16,585 nucleotides of DNA from Candidatus Bathyarchaeota archaeon (GCA_004376975.1 SOJA01000118.1:1-16585), one strand, 5' to 3'. Counted from the stretch's first letter, positions 6,864 to 14,039 are shown. The notes: generated by a model from the letters alone, not told the origin. Translations and numbers: made by a program.

Positions 6864-7280
6864 TTGGCTGTTATAACTTCGAAGGCTAAACTGATAAAGG
6901 ATTTAAGGGTGGCGGTTGATAATGGAAGAGCTCACAGCCTTTGTTTGGATCTACCAGCCGAACTTGGCACAGACATGGGGCCTACCGCCTTAGAACTTGG
7001 AGTTATGAGCTTCTCCGGATGTTTTGCCACCATTTTTTCGTTGACTGCAAAGAAGATGAGAATTCAACTAAAGGACTTGGAAGTTGAGCTACGCGCCCAA
7101 AAATCGGAAGAAACTGGCACAATAGCCTCTGCAGAATTTAACATAACCGTGAAAAGCGATGTTAGCGAGAATAGAATTCAGAGAATCTTTGAACCAACTA
7201 GTAAAAACTGTCCAGTTGGAAAACTTTTCGAGCAGGTCGGCGTGAAAATAAGCTATAATCTAAAGCATGTAAAAGAATGA
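6864..7280 (+). CDS. OsmC/Ohr family protein
   Basis: At 138 residues it has the OsmC fold pattern. The two conserved cysteines are C53 in [10 protein letters not shown], at the start of the central helix, and C116 in [12 protein letters not shown]. Members with both cysteines reduce organic hydroperoxides, usually with a dithiol donor. The start is TTG, chosen because GGGAG (6851-6855) and GGAG sit just upstream and because the residues from [10 protein letters not shown] fit the family start. The overlapping GTG at 6860 is out of frame. It follows peroxiredoxin by 58 bases and precedes rubredoxin by 26. The exact subfamily (Ohr, OsmC or YhfA-like) cannot be settled by eye. Confidence 0.88.
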   Translation: MAVITSKAKLIKDLRVAVDNGRAHSLCLDLPAELGTDMGPTALELGVMSFSGCFATIFSLTAKKMRIQLKDLEVELRAQKSEETGTIASAEFNITVKSDVSENRIQRIFEPTSKNCPVGKLFEQVGVKISYNLKHVKE

Positions 7281-7306
7281 TACGTCAAGTGAATGTAGGT
7301 GAAAAA

Positions 7307-7468
7307 ATGGCCAAATACAAATGTGTTGTTTGTGGGTATATATACGACCCGGAAAAGGGTGATTCTGACTCTGGCGTAAAACCGGGAACTCCATTTGAAG
7401 AACTACCGGATGACTGGGTCTGCCCACTTTGCGGAGCAACAAAAGATCAGTTTGAAAAGGTAGAATGA
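7307..7468 (+). CDS. Rubredoxin
   Basis: A 53-residue one-iron electron carrier. The iron is held by C6-x2-C9 ([17 protein letters not shown]) and C39-x2-C42 ([10 protein letters not shown]), and the sequence is otherwise canonical with the Tyr/Trp core residues. The ATG at 7307 has AGGTGA five bases upstream; an ATG ten codons earlier would add a tail that rubredoxins lack and would overlap the OsmC gene. It lies one base before the flavodiiron gene, so the two are translated together. Rubredoxin is the usual electron donor to flavodiiron proteins and to superoxide reductase, both encoded in this window. Confidence 0.97.
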   Translation: MAKYKCVVCGYIYDPEKGDSDSGVKPGTPFEELPDDWVCPLCGATKDQFEKVE

Positions 7469-7469
7469 A

Positions 7470-8657
7470 ATGAAGCCAAGAAAATTAAAAAAAGCTGTTC
7501 ACTGGGTTGGAGCGGTTGATTGGGATAGGCGACTTTTTGATGAACTTATTCCGCTTCCTGATGGGACAAGTTATAACGCTTATCTAATTAAGGGCAGTGA
7601 AAAAACGGCTTTGATAGACACTGTTGATCCAACTATGGCAAATGAATTGATAAACAACCTGAGTCAGCTGGATGTTAAAACAATAGATTATGTAGTTGCA
7701 AATCATGCAGAACAAGACCATTCAGGAGCACTGCCTCAAATATTGAAGGTATATCCAGACGCGATGGTCGTTGCAACACCTAAATGTAAAAATCTGCTCA
7801 TGGACTTGCTTCTAATCTCTGAAAGCAAAATCAAGCCTGTAGAAGATAGGGGAACACTGTCATTAGGGAGTAAAACGTTAGAGTTTATCCATGCTCCTTG
7901 GGTTCATTGGCCAGAGACAATGCTCACATACTTAAGAGAAGATAAAATGCTTTTCACCTGCGATTTGTTTGGTTCCCATTTTGCAACGTCTGACTTGTAT
8001 GTTACTGATGAAGCAACAGTCTACGAGGCGGCAAAGAGGTATTACGCAGAAATCATGATGCCTTTTAGAAGAGTAATTCGGAAGAATTTAGAGAAAATAA
8101 AAGATTTGCAAATAGACGTGATAGCACCCAGCCACGGCCCCATCTATGATAACCCAGAGTTTATACTTCAAGCATACAGGGATTGGGCTTACGCTCCGCC
8201 TAAAAACATCGTTGTATTGCCTTATATTTCAATGCACGGTAGTACTAAAAAGATGGTGGAATACTTTGTTGGTGTTTTAGTCGAAAAAGGCGTAACCGTG
8301 AAGCAGTTTGACTTAGCTGGAACAGATATTGGAAAATTGGCAATGGCCTTAGTGGATGCTGCTACAATCGTAATAGGTTCTCCTACAGTCTTAGTTGGAC
8401 CGCATCCAAATGTTGTTTATGCGGCCTATCTTGCAAATGCCTTAAGGCCGAAGGTGAAGTTTGCGTCAATAATAGGATCTTATGGCTGGGGTGGCAGAAT
8501 GGTGGAACAAATCACGGGGATGCTGTCTAACTTAAAGGTTGAGTTACTTGAACCTGTTGTCATAAAAGGCTTTCCGAGGGAAGATGATTTCAGGGCACTA
8601 GACAAACTTGCTGATGATATTTTAAATAGGCATAAACAGCATAACCTAGTAGATTGA
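7470..8657 (+). CDS. fprA: Flavodiiron protein (A-type flavoprotein, O2 reductase or F420H2 oxidase)
   Basis: A cytosolic four-electron reductase of O2 to water; some members reduce NO. The N-terminal metallo-beta-lactamase domain (about 30-245) shows all diiron ligands: H79-x-E81-x-D83-H84 in NHAEQDHSG, H146 in VHWPET, D165 in TCDLFGSH and H222 in PSHGPIY. The C-terminal flavodoxin domain (about 250-395) has the FMN loop SMHGSTKKM and the SYGWGG loop. There is no fused rubredoxin or flavin reductase domain, so this is class A, with the rubredoxin gene immediately upstream as likely donor. Archaeal relatives in methanogens take electrons from F420H2 instead, and sequence alone does not decide. 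Length 395 is normal. Confidence 0.96.
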   Translation: MKPRKLKKAVHWVGAVDWDRRLFDELIPLPDGTSYNAYLIKGSEKTALIDTVDPTMANELINNLSQLDVKTIDYVVANHAEQDHSGALPQILKVYPDAMVVATPKCKNLLMDLLLISESKIKPVEDRGTLSLGSKTLEFIHAPWVHWPETMLTYLREDKMLFTCDLFGSHFATSDLYVTDEATVYEAAKRYYAEIMMPFRRVIRKNLEKIKDLQIDVIAPSHGPIYDNPEFILQAYRDWAYAPPKNIVVLPYISMHGSTKKMVEYFVGVLVEKGVTVKQFDLAGTDIGKLAMALVDAATIVIGSPTVLVGPHPNVVYAAYLANALRPKVKFASIIGSYGWGGRMVEQITGMLSNLKVELLEPVVIKGFPREDDFRALDKLADDILNRHKQHNLVD

Positions 8658-8672
8658 AGGGGAGGTGATAGC

Positions 8673-9197
8673 GTGTTAAGTGAGAGAATGACGGAGGCTC
8701 TAAATAAACAGATCAACAGGGAGATTTATTCAGCGTATCTATATCTATCCATGTCTGCTGACAGCACGTTCAAAGGATTGAAGGGGTTTGCCAACTGGTT
8801 TATGGTTCAGTATCAGGAAGAGATGACTCATGCCATGAAAATCTATGATTACATCAACAATCAGGGGGGACAGGTTAAGCTTATGGCTGTTGAACAGCCG
8901 CCAATGGAGTTTGGTTCTCCCTTGGAGATTTTTGAGAAGACTTTGGAGCACGAGAAGTTTGTGACCAAGTGCATCAATGACCTTGTTAACCTTGCGATTG
9001 ACCAGAAGGACCATGCTACAAAGATCTTTCTACAATGGTTCATCACCGAACAGATCGAGGAAGAAGCAAACGACAATGACATTATTGCCACATTGAAACT
9101 GGTTGGAAAAGAAGGCAACGGATTGTTCATGATTGACAAAGAACTTGCGACGCGGGTATTTGTGCCGCCAGCAACTTCTGAGGAGAGCCCCGCATAA
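8673..9197 (+). CDS. ftn: Ferritin (non-haem)
   Basis: A 24-subunit iron storage cage that oxidises Fe(II). Ferroxidase residues fall at the same numbers as in E. coli FtnA: E17 (REIYSAYLY), E50 and H53 (EEMTHAM), E94, Q127 and E130 (TEQIEEE). At 174 residues it is of normal length with the bacterial-type C-terminus. The start is GTG, behind a strong GGGGAGGTG ribosome site. It follows the flavodiiron gene by 15 bases and precedes the flavodoxin gene by 17, so it is part of the same transcript. Removing free Fe(II) while O2 and peroxide are detoxified limits hydroxyl radical formation. Confidence 0.96.
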   Translation: MLSERMTEALNKQINREIYSAYLYLSMSADSTFKGLKGFANWFMVQYQEEMTHAMKIYDYINNQGGQVKLMAVEQPPMEFGSPLEIFEKTLEHEKFVTKCINDLVNLAIDQKDHATKIFLQWFITEQIEEEANDNDIIATLKLVGKEGNGLFMIDKELATRVFVPPATSEESPA

Positions 9198-9214
9198 TCA
9201 CGTGGAGGGTCTTT

Positions 9215-9658
9215 ATGGCAAAAATCCTTATTCTTTATTATAGTCGAACTGGAAACACGCAGAAGATGGCTAAAGCGGTTGCAGAAGGAGCCAGAACCAT
9301 TTCGGGAGTAGAAGTTGAAGTGAAGTACTACGCCACACCAGAGGAGCTAACGAATTTCGATGCAATAATAATTGGAATCCCAACCTATCATCATGACATG
9401 ACTGTTGACATGAAGAAGCTTTTCGAGGAAGCCACGGTGAAAAACATTGACTTAAAAGATAAGATTGGAGCGGCTTTTGGTTCTTACGGGTGGAGTGGTG
9501 AAGCACCACGGTTGGTTCTTGAGATCATGAAACACAAGTTTGGCATGGACGTGATCGAATCTCCGCTTCTGATTAAATATACCCCGGACCAGGCTGGACT
9601 TGAAAAGTGCAGGAAGTTTGGAAGAGAGATTGCGGAAAGATTTATTCCTAAAGCCTAG
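9215..9658 (+). CDS. Flavodoxin-like FMN protein
   Basis: A 147-residue single-domain flavodoxin. The phosphate loop is YYSRTGNTQKMAKAVAEGA (SxTGNT). A second FMN loop is GIPTYHHDMTVDMKKLF, and the third is GSYGWSGEAPR. The loop pattern and length resemble the flavodoxin half of flavodiiron proteins, such as the one two genes upstream. It is therefore either an electron carrier for this set of genes or an NAD(P)H-independent domain homologue acting beside it. GGAGGG sits before the ATG. The partner cannot be named from sequence. Confidence 0.9.
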   Translation: MAKILILYYSRTGNTQKMAKAVAEGARTISGVEVEVKYYATPEELTNFDAIIIGIPTYHHDMTVDMKKLFEEATVKNIDLKDKIGAAFGSYGWSGEAPRLVLEIMKHKFGMDVIESPLLIKYTPDQAGLEKCRKFGREIAERFIPKA

Positions 9659-9685
9659 CATATCTTTGTGAAAGGAGGCGAATGT

Positions 9686-10165
9686 TTGAATTCAAAGGAT
9701 GAATTGACAGATTTTCTTAAGGAACAGATCAAGATTGAAAATGAAATCGTCGACTCATTGAATAGTTCCTTAGGCGAGATTGGAAATCCAGCTGTCAGAG
9801 GAGTTCTGAAGGGAATATCTTTGGATTCTGTGAAGCATGCAGAGATGTATTCCTCAGCCATTGGCTTGTTAACAAGTGTCCAGCAAGCTCTTACGCAGGA
9901 GAATCTTGACAAACAAAGAGAACTTGTGGAAAAGCACATACACTTAGAGGCAGAGCTGATTGGGAAGATCGGCAAGAAACTGCCCAGCATTGAAGACAAG
10001 AAGGTTAAGCTTCTCTTGAATGCGATTTTGATGGATGAGAAGAGACATCATGAACTTTTGAAGAAGGTTCTGGAGATTCTAGTTCGAGGAGAAACCATAA
10101 CAGAGGAAGATTGGTGGGATATTCTCTGGAGAAACGTTCCGTTCCACGGAGCACCCGGAGGATAA
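9686..10165 (+). CDS. Ferritin-like diiron protein, unassigned family
   Basis: An all-helical protein of 159 residues with a ferritin-like pattern of iron ligands: Glu in KIENEIVDSL, D-x2-H in SLDSVKHAEMY, Glu in HIHLEAELI, and E-x2-H in MDEKRHHELLKK. There is no rubredoxin domain. It ends in an unusual aromatic tail, EDWWDILWRNVPFHGAPGG. A TTG start at 9686 is chosen because AAAGGAGG (9671-9678) stands seven bases before it; the in-frame GTG at 9668 would place this ribosome site inside the gene. It lies 27 bases after flavodoxin and 32 before the ferredoxin. Peroxidase, oxidase or iron-binding roles are all possible. Confidence 0.82.
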   Translation: MNSKDELTDFLKEQIKIENEIVDSLNSSLGEIGNPAVRGVLKGISLDSVKHAEMYSSAIGLLTSVQQALTQENLDKQRELVEKHIHLEAELIGKIGKKLPSIEDKKVKLLLNAILMDEKRHHELLKKVLEILVRGETITEEDWWDILWRNVPFHGAPGG

Positions 10166-10197
10166 AACGAACAAGATTGTTGGAGGTTAGACAAAAG

Positions 10198-10392
10198 ATG
10201 CCCGATGTTGAGGTCGACTGGAAGAAATATAACGACGACGGGGTATGTGTTGACGTATGTCCCGTTGAGGTTTTTGAACTTCAAGACCAGCCAGAATATC
10301 CTGACAGTCAAGAATCGGTTCCAGTCCGCAAAGAAGAATGCATGGCCTGCGTAACCTCATGTCCTACAGAAGCAATAACCGTTGAAGAGTAG
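10198..10392 (+). CDS. Ferredoxin with incomplete cysteine motifs
   Basis: At 64 residues it has the 2x[4Fe-4S] ferredoxin fold of the Sulfolobus type: DGVCVDVCPVEVF in the first half and ECMACVTSCPTEAITVEE in the second. Compared with that type, the first cysteine of each motif is missing (Tyr in KKYNDDGVC, Lys in RKEECMAC), leaving five cysteines. Each cluster site therefore seems to lack one usual ligand, and the protein may hold one cluster, a [3Fe-4S] form, or use other ligands. The ATG is chosen over an upstream frame start because GGAGG (10182-10186) precedes it and homologues begin here. It is last in the plus-strand run and a likely electron carrier for it. Confidence 0.85.
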   Translation: MPDVEVDWKKYNDDGVCVDVCPVEVFELQDQPEYPDSQESVPVRKEECMACVTSCPTEAITVEE

Positions 10393-10573
10393 GCAAGGAA
10401 CATTTGACAAGTTTACTCTCCACAGGTTGCTGTTATGAATAGTGTGAACCCCCACGTTGGTATATTCAGCTTCATATGCCGGTGAATGTCGAAAAAATGT
10501 GGGAGTAGAATTTGTTGCACGAAAAATCTGCTAAATTGCTATGTTTGAGGCTCACTTTTCTGTTTTACAAAAG

Positions 10574-10581
10574 AAATAATA
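10574..10581 (+). promoter_or_regulatory. Candidate TATA box for the small ferritin-like / superoxide reductase pair
   Basis: AAATAATA lies about 45 bases before the ATG at 10623, behind an A-rich BRE-like stretch. AAAGGTGG (10607-10613) then serves as ribosome site. The remainder of the 230-base gap (10393-10622) shows no gene. Confidence 0.4.
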
Positions 10582-10622
10582 GATGGTTATGAATGTAGAA
10601 GTCAGAAAGGTGGTTTGAGAGA

Positions 10623-10904
10623 ATGTTATCCCAGATACCTGTAAAATTGGAGAAGGTTTCGAAGAAGCATCTTGACCGTGAGATACTTAGAGTGGCTGTG
10701 ATAGCTGAGCTGGATGCGGTAAGCCTCTATGAGCAGTTGGCTGCTGCGACAGAAAACGAAGACATCAAGAAGATTCTGTTGGACGTGGCTAAAGAAGAGA
10801 AGACACACGTGGGAGAGTTTCAAACCCTACTGTTGAGGGAAGACAATCAGCAAGTTGAAGAGCTAGAACATGGTAAAGAAGAAGTGGAGGAAATACTGGA
10901 ATGA
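10623..10904 (+). CDS. Small ferritin-like protein related to the encapsulin-associated ferritin domain
   Basis: At 93 residues it is half the size of a ferritin. The first helix has E in [13 protein letters not shown] and the second has E-x2-H in [17 protein letters not shown], the iron site of encapsulated ferritins, which must pair two chains to complete a four-helix unit. From memory, the segment closely resembles the N-terminal ferritin-like domain of the Pyrococcus encapsulin, where it is fused to the shell. No shell domain follows here. It overlaps the superoxide reductase start by four bases (ATGA), so the two are made together. The ferritin-like family is clear; the encapsulin link is inference. 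Confidence 0.87.
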   Translation: MLSQIPVKLEKVSKKHLDREILRVAVIAELDAVSLYEQLAAATENEDIKKILLDVAKEEKTHVGEFQTLLLREDNQQVEELEHGKEEVEEILE

Positions 10905-11278
10905 CTGAGCTGAGACAGATCTACAAGTGCAACATCTGCGGCAACATCGTCGAAGTCATCCACATCGGAGTAGGACAACTCATCTGCTGCGGTCAACCAA
11001 TGGAACTACTCACAGAAAAAACAGAAGACGTCGGCCTGGAAAAACACGTCCCAGTAATAGAAAAAACAGGCAACAAAGTGAAAGTCAAGGTCGGCAGCAT
11101 CCCACACCCCATGGAAGAGAAACACTACATTGAATGGATAGAAATAATAGTCGACGACCAGACCTGCAGAAAATTCCTGAAACCACGAGAAAAGCCAGAA
11201 GCAGAATTCGAAACCACAGCAGAGAAGATACAAGCAAGAGAACACTGCAGCATCCACGGACTATGGAAAACAAAATAG
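10901..11278 (+). CDS. dfx: Desulfoferrodoxin / superoxide reductase (2Fe type)
   Basis: It reduces superoxide to H2O2 without making O2, using rubredoxin as donor. The N-terminal desulforedoxin domain holds one iron with C10, C13, C29 and C30. The catalytic iron site is H49 in EKHVPVIE (with E47 and K48), H69 and H75 in [11 protein letters not shown], and C116 and H119 in EHCSIHGLW. All are at the numbers of the Desulfovibrio protein plus one. At 125 residues it is full length. Its DNA differs from the neighbours: third positions are mostly C or A with few T, and the coding strand is poor in T. This may mean transfer or strong codon selection. Confidence 0.97.
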   Translation: MTELRQIYKCNICGNIVEVIHIGVGQLICCGQPMELLTEKTEDVGLEKHVPVIEKTGNKVKVKVGSIPHPMEEKHYIEWIEIIVDDQTCRKFLKPREKPEAEFETTAEKIQAREHCSIHGLWKTK

Positions 11279-11319
11279 AAACGGACACTCAACAAAACGC
11301 CTTCAACACCAACCCCCTC

Positions 11320-11326
11320 TTTTTAT
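11320..11326 (+). promoter_or_regulatory. Candidate TATA box of the arsenate reductase gene
   Basis: TTTTTATG lies about 55-61 bases before the ATG at 11381. The T-run behind CCCCC may also end the superoxide reductase transcript. Confidence 0.35.
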
Positions 11327-11380
11327 GATTTCAAACACAGTTTCCAAATCTGAAAAGACTGAACCACATTGCGTGACCCA

Positions 11381-11794
11381 ATGAAGAAAAAAGTCCTGTT
11401 CATTTGTACACATAACTCTGCGCGTTCTCAAATGGCAGAGGGATTATTGAACGCTCTTTACAGAGACAAGTATGAAGCACGTAGCGCAGGGGTAGAACCC
11501 GCCGAAGTCAATTCTTACGCTATTAAGGTAATGGCAGAAATCAGTATCGACATATCAAAGCACCGTTCAAAGAGTATCATAGAGTTTCGTGGACAGAACT
11601 TTGATTATGTGATTACAGTATGCGATCACGCAAAAGAGACATGTCCATTCTTCCCAGGAGAAGAAGTCTTTCATAAAGGATTTAGAGATCCGTCAGAGTT
11701 CAAAGGCAATGAAGATGAAATACTGGAGAAAGTTAGGCAAGTGAGAGATGAAATCAGAGTTTGGATCGAAAAAACATTTGGTGGAGAAAGCTAA
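11381..11794 (+). CDS. arsC: Arsenate reductase, thioredoxin-coupled low-MW phosphatase type
   Basis: A low-molecular-weight tyrosine phosphatase fold. The P-loop CTHNSARS (C9-x5-R) opens the chain, and a redox pair C81 and C88 follows in VCDHAKETCPFF. These match the triad Cys10/82/89 of staphylococcal ArsC, which reduces arsenate to arsenite and is recycled by thioredoxin. The general-acid loop is GFRDPSEF. The ATG at 11381 is chosen; a TTG four codons earlier would only add a few residues. At 137 residues the length is normal. No ars repressor or arsenite pump is next to it. Its presence among redox genes may reflect shared thiol chemistry. Confidence 0.93.
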   Translation: MKKKVLFICTHNSARSQMAEGLLNALYRDKYEARSAGVEPAEVNSYAIKVMAEISIDISKHRSKSIIEFRGQNFDYVITVCDHAKETCPFFPGEEVFHKGFRDPSEFKGNEDEILEKVRQVRDEIRVWIEKTFGGES

Positions 11795-11874
11795 GTGAGT
11801 TATCAAAAGCGTTTAAAATTTCCTTTCTGTACAATGAAAATGTGATCGATCATGGCGCGCGTTAGCAGCACCCT

Positions 11875-11906
11875 CAGAGGTGAATTCCAGCATAAACTAA
11901 CCTCTG
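11875..11906. repeat. Inverted repeat in intergenic region
   Basis: CAGAGGT (11875-11881) and ACCTCTG (11900-11906) form a perfect 7-bp stem around an 18-base loop; CAGAGG recurs at 11937-11942. It stands between convergent arsC and the rubrerythrin-like gene. No T-run follows, so a terminator role is doubtful. Confidence 0.35.
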
Positions 11907-11995
11907 CACTTGTTTTCTTGAATCTTTCTCTTTTACCAGAGGCTGAAAAAAACTAAGGAACTTTTGAGAAGTTGGTTATGACGCGCACTAGAGGG

Positions 11996-12460
11996 TTACA
12001 TATACTTTAGTATGACATCATCGTACTCTTGTTCAAGTCTGTATTTGTGCCTCAGCTCCTCCTGGGCGAGTTTGGCGAACATCTTCCCGATCTCCTCATC
12101 CTTATATCTTCTAGCTAATTCCATGTAGAAGTCGTGTGTTGACTTCTCCCTCTTTCCTGCGTAGATAAGTATCTGCTGATAACCCGCCTCTGGTGATAAG
12201 GAAACATCCTCAAGATAATCCACGATCTTAAGATCTTGAATCTTAGCTTCAAAAGATCCGATCTCCTTCACCTTCTGCTGATCTCTCATAGCCTCTAAGA
12301 TCGTGCTCTTGTGCTTTTCCTCCTCCTTTATCAGCTCCTTGAGGAATTCGATGGAGCCAGGGGTTAAAACCTTGTTCTGCGCAGAAGTGTAAAGCTTGAT
12401 CGACTCTTCCTCCATATTCAACGCGAGTTCTAAGGCTTTCTCCAAGGTCCACTCTGACAA
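11996..12460 (-). CDS. Rubrerythrin-like protein lacking the rubredoxin domain
   Basis: A 154-residue ferritin-like four-helix diiron protein. Both halves of the metal site are visible: E-x6-Y type in NMEEESIKLY with E-x2-H in EEEKHKSTI, then a Glu before THDFYMELA and E-x2-H in QEELRHKYRLEQEYDD. These proteins reduce H2O2 at a diiron centre; without a rubredoxin domain an external donor is needed, for which the window's rubredoxin is a candidate. The start is TTG at 12460, because GGAGGT (12473-12468 on the minus strand) lies seven bases before it; an ATG at 12467 is in another frame. The gene is single, convergent with arsC, and has its own TATA box. Confidence 0.92.
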   Translation of the reverse strand: MSEWTLEKALELALNMEEESIKLYTSAQNKVLTPGSIEFLKELIKEEEKHKSTILEAMRDQQKVKEIGSFEAKIQDLKIVDYLEDVSLSPEAGYQQILIYAGKREKSTHDFYMELARRYKDEEIGKMFAKLAQEELRHKYRLEQEYDDVILKYM

Positions 12461-12497
12461 AGTTCATACCTCCATCTTAGTATCATTCAACGAATCA

Positions 12498-12504
12498 TAT
12501 AAAA
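12498..12504 (-). promoter_or_regulatory. TATA box of the rubrerythrin-like gene
   Basis: TTTTATA on the minus strand, about 25 bases before the ribosome site GGAGGT, so the transcript would begin just in front of that site. Confidence 0.6.
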
Positions 12505-12758
12505 TTGTTGAAAAATATGATTGACATTCTGGCACACGTGCTTTCCAAAGAAAAAATGTGGATTTGCGGGAGCTGTCTCCATGTGTCTGGGTTCAAATCG
12601 CGCGCGCTAAGTCGTGGTTTTTCTCAGTTATTTTTCCGTTGGTTGGGTCAACTCCTGCAAGGAAGCTTAGGGGCTTTGGAAACTAACGCTTCAGCTCTAC
12701 ATTGGCCTTCAACGATTACTCGCCCCTTTAATATTATCTGCTGCATTTTAAGCACGCT
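12505..12758. other. Intergenic stretch, no supported gene
   Basis: A plus-strand ORF of 86 codons covers it, but it has no ribosome site and an odd composition, so it is not called. A CGCGCGCGC tract (12599-12607) stands out in an AT-rich background, directly after GGGTTCAAATC, which resembles a tRNA T-loop but has no matching stems. Confidence 0.4.
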
Positions 12759-14039
12759 TCAATAGGATATTTTCGCGGATAATGGAATTTCTCCTAGAAT
12801 CTTTGATGCAGCATTGCTGACGTCTTCACGATTTTTCTCCTCTGTGTAAACACGCAATATGTTTATGAACCCCTTTAACACGTCAAAAATCTTTGAAACT
12901 TCGCTTAAACGCCGCGGAATCCTATTACCCTCCCGAGTCTTGTAGAACACCGGGATTTCCATAGGCTCCATAAGAACCGAATGATGATATGGAACCGACG
13001 CGACAGTAGGTACATCAATTATTATCGCTTCTTCTTCAACTCCCGCCTCGCTTGCAATATCAGCTTGCAACTGTTTTCTGTATGCTTCGCGACTGAAAAT
13101 GTTTGAAACCATAGGGTCTTTTTCATAAAAGGTTCTTTCATAGGCGCATTTAAGCATCTTCCGTCTTTCAAGATTTTCTATGATTCCCCTTGATTTTCGG
13201 CATCCTTTCAGCATCGTCCAAACCGTGTAATCATCCATGGCGAGGTATTCCTCTGGAGTTTTAAAGCTTGTCAGCTTCAACTCCTTGTTCGCTTTTTCCA
13301 TAGCCACGGCAAGCATTATTTGTGCAGCTCTTCCGACGCGGTGGAAGTATATGCTTTTGAAGGATTCTATTCGAGCTATAATGAAAGACTCAAGCGCGGA
13401 AAGTGCTCCTAGATCCACAGCTAAGTCTTCATCTAAAACGTCTAAGGCTTGTATTAAGCGGAACGCGTCTATGTAGCCGTATTCTGCGCCAGTGTGATAT
13501 GTGTCCCGCACAACAAAATCCAATTTGTCAACATCAACAGAGCTGCTTATTATCTGATCTAAAAACGTCTTCATAGGCTTGTGGAGACGGCCTACCGCCA
13601 ACTTTCCGATTTCTTCTGCATCGTAACCCTGCTTGCTAAGTATGTTTTCTAGTTCGCTGTTTTCAATTATCCATAGAGTCATGTCCTCATGTGTCTTGTT
13701 AAGCTCTTTATCCAGTAAGTGTTCAAAAACATGCGAGAAGGGTCCATGTCCAACGTCATGAAGCAAAGCTGCAATTCTAACTTTTTCAGCTTCATCTTCG
13801 TTTATGCGTTGGGAAATGTTAGGGTTTTTCACAGCTCTACCCGCTAAGTACATAACGCCGATAGAATGTTCAAAACGTGTATGATTCGCTCCTGGATAAA
13901 CATATTCTGAGCCTGCAAGCTGACGTAGTCTACGTAATCTTTGAACAGGGTAAGAGTCGATTATTTCTTTTTCCTGTGCAGTTATGTAGACGTATCCGTG
14001 AACAGGATCCTTTATCTCACCCCAATAATTTCGCGGCAT
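12759..14039 (-). CDS. HD-domain phosphohydrolase (dGTPase-like)
   Basis: A cytosolic metal-dependent phosphohydrolase. It starts with the family's WGEIKDPVHGYVYIT. The HD metal site then follows: H58 in NHTRFEHSIGV, H94-D95 in LLHDVGHGPFSHVFEH, and an Asp in SVDVDKLDFVVRD. The C-terminal half is helical. Bacterial and archaeal relatives of this COG1078 type hydrolyse dNTPs or are uncharacterised. The ATG at 14039 is chosen because GGGAG (14053-14049) stands nine bases before it, and the likely transcription start near 14065 would leave out the TTG at 14069. It is divergent from thymidylate kinase, which suits a shared nucleotide-pool role, though that is inference. Confidence 0.93.
   Translation of the reverse strand: MPRNYWGEIKDPVHGYVYITAQEKEIIDSYPVQRLRRLRQLAGSEYVYPGANHTRFEHSIGVMYLAGRAVKNPNISQRINEDEAEKVRIAALLHDVGHGPFSHVFEHLLDKELNKTHEDMTLWIIENSELENILSKQGYDAEEIGKLAVGRLHKPMKTFLDQIISSSVDVDKLDFVVRDTYHTGAEYGYIDAFRLIQALDVLDEDLAVDLGALSALESFIIARIESFKSIYFHRVGRAAQIMLAVAMEKANKELKLTSFKTPEEYLAMDDYTVWTMLKGCRKSRGIIENLERRKMLKCAYERTFYEKDPMVSNIFSREAYRKQLQADIASEAGVEEEAIIIDVPTVASVPYHHSVLMEPMEIPVFYKTREGNRIPRRLSEVSKIFDVLKGFINILRVYTEEKNREDVSNAASKILGEIPLSAKISY

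Noticed and set aside
10927..11133. Arg/His-rich ORF in a second frame
   Set aside because: A product of the C-rich codon use of the superoxide reductase gene, not an independent gene.
11875..11906. Inverted repeat as a rho-like terminator
   Set aside because: The stem is short, the loop long, and there is no T-run after it on either strand.
12575..12610. tRNA-like segment (GGGTTCAAATC with a preceding GGAG/CTCC hairpin)
   Set aside because: No matching T-stem, acceptor or anticodon arm can be built, so at most it is chance or an unrecognisable relic.
12505..12765. 86-codon plus-strand ORF
   Set aside because: No ribosome site or family likeness; it overlaps a likely promoter region and the end of the HD gene.
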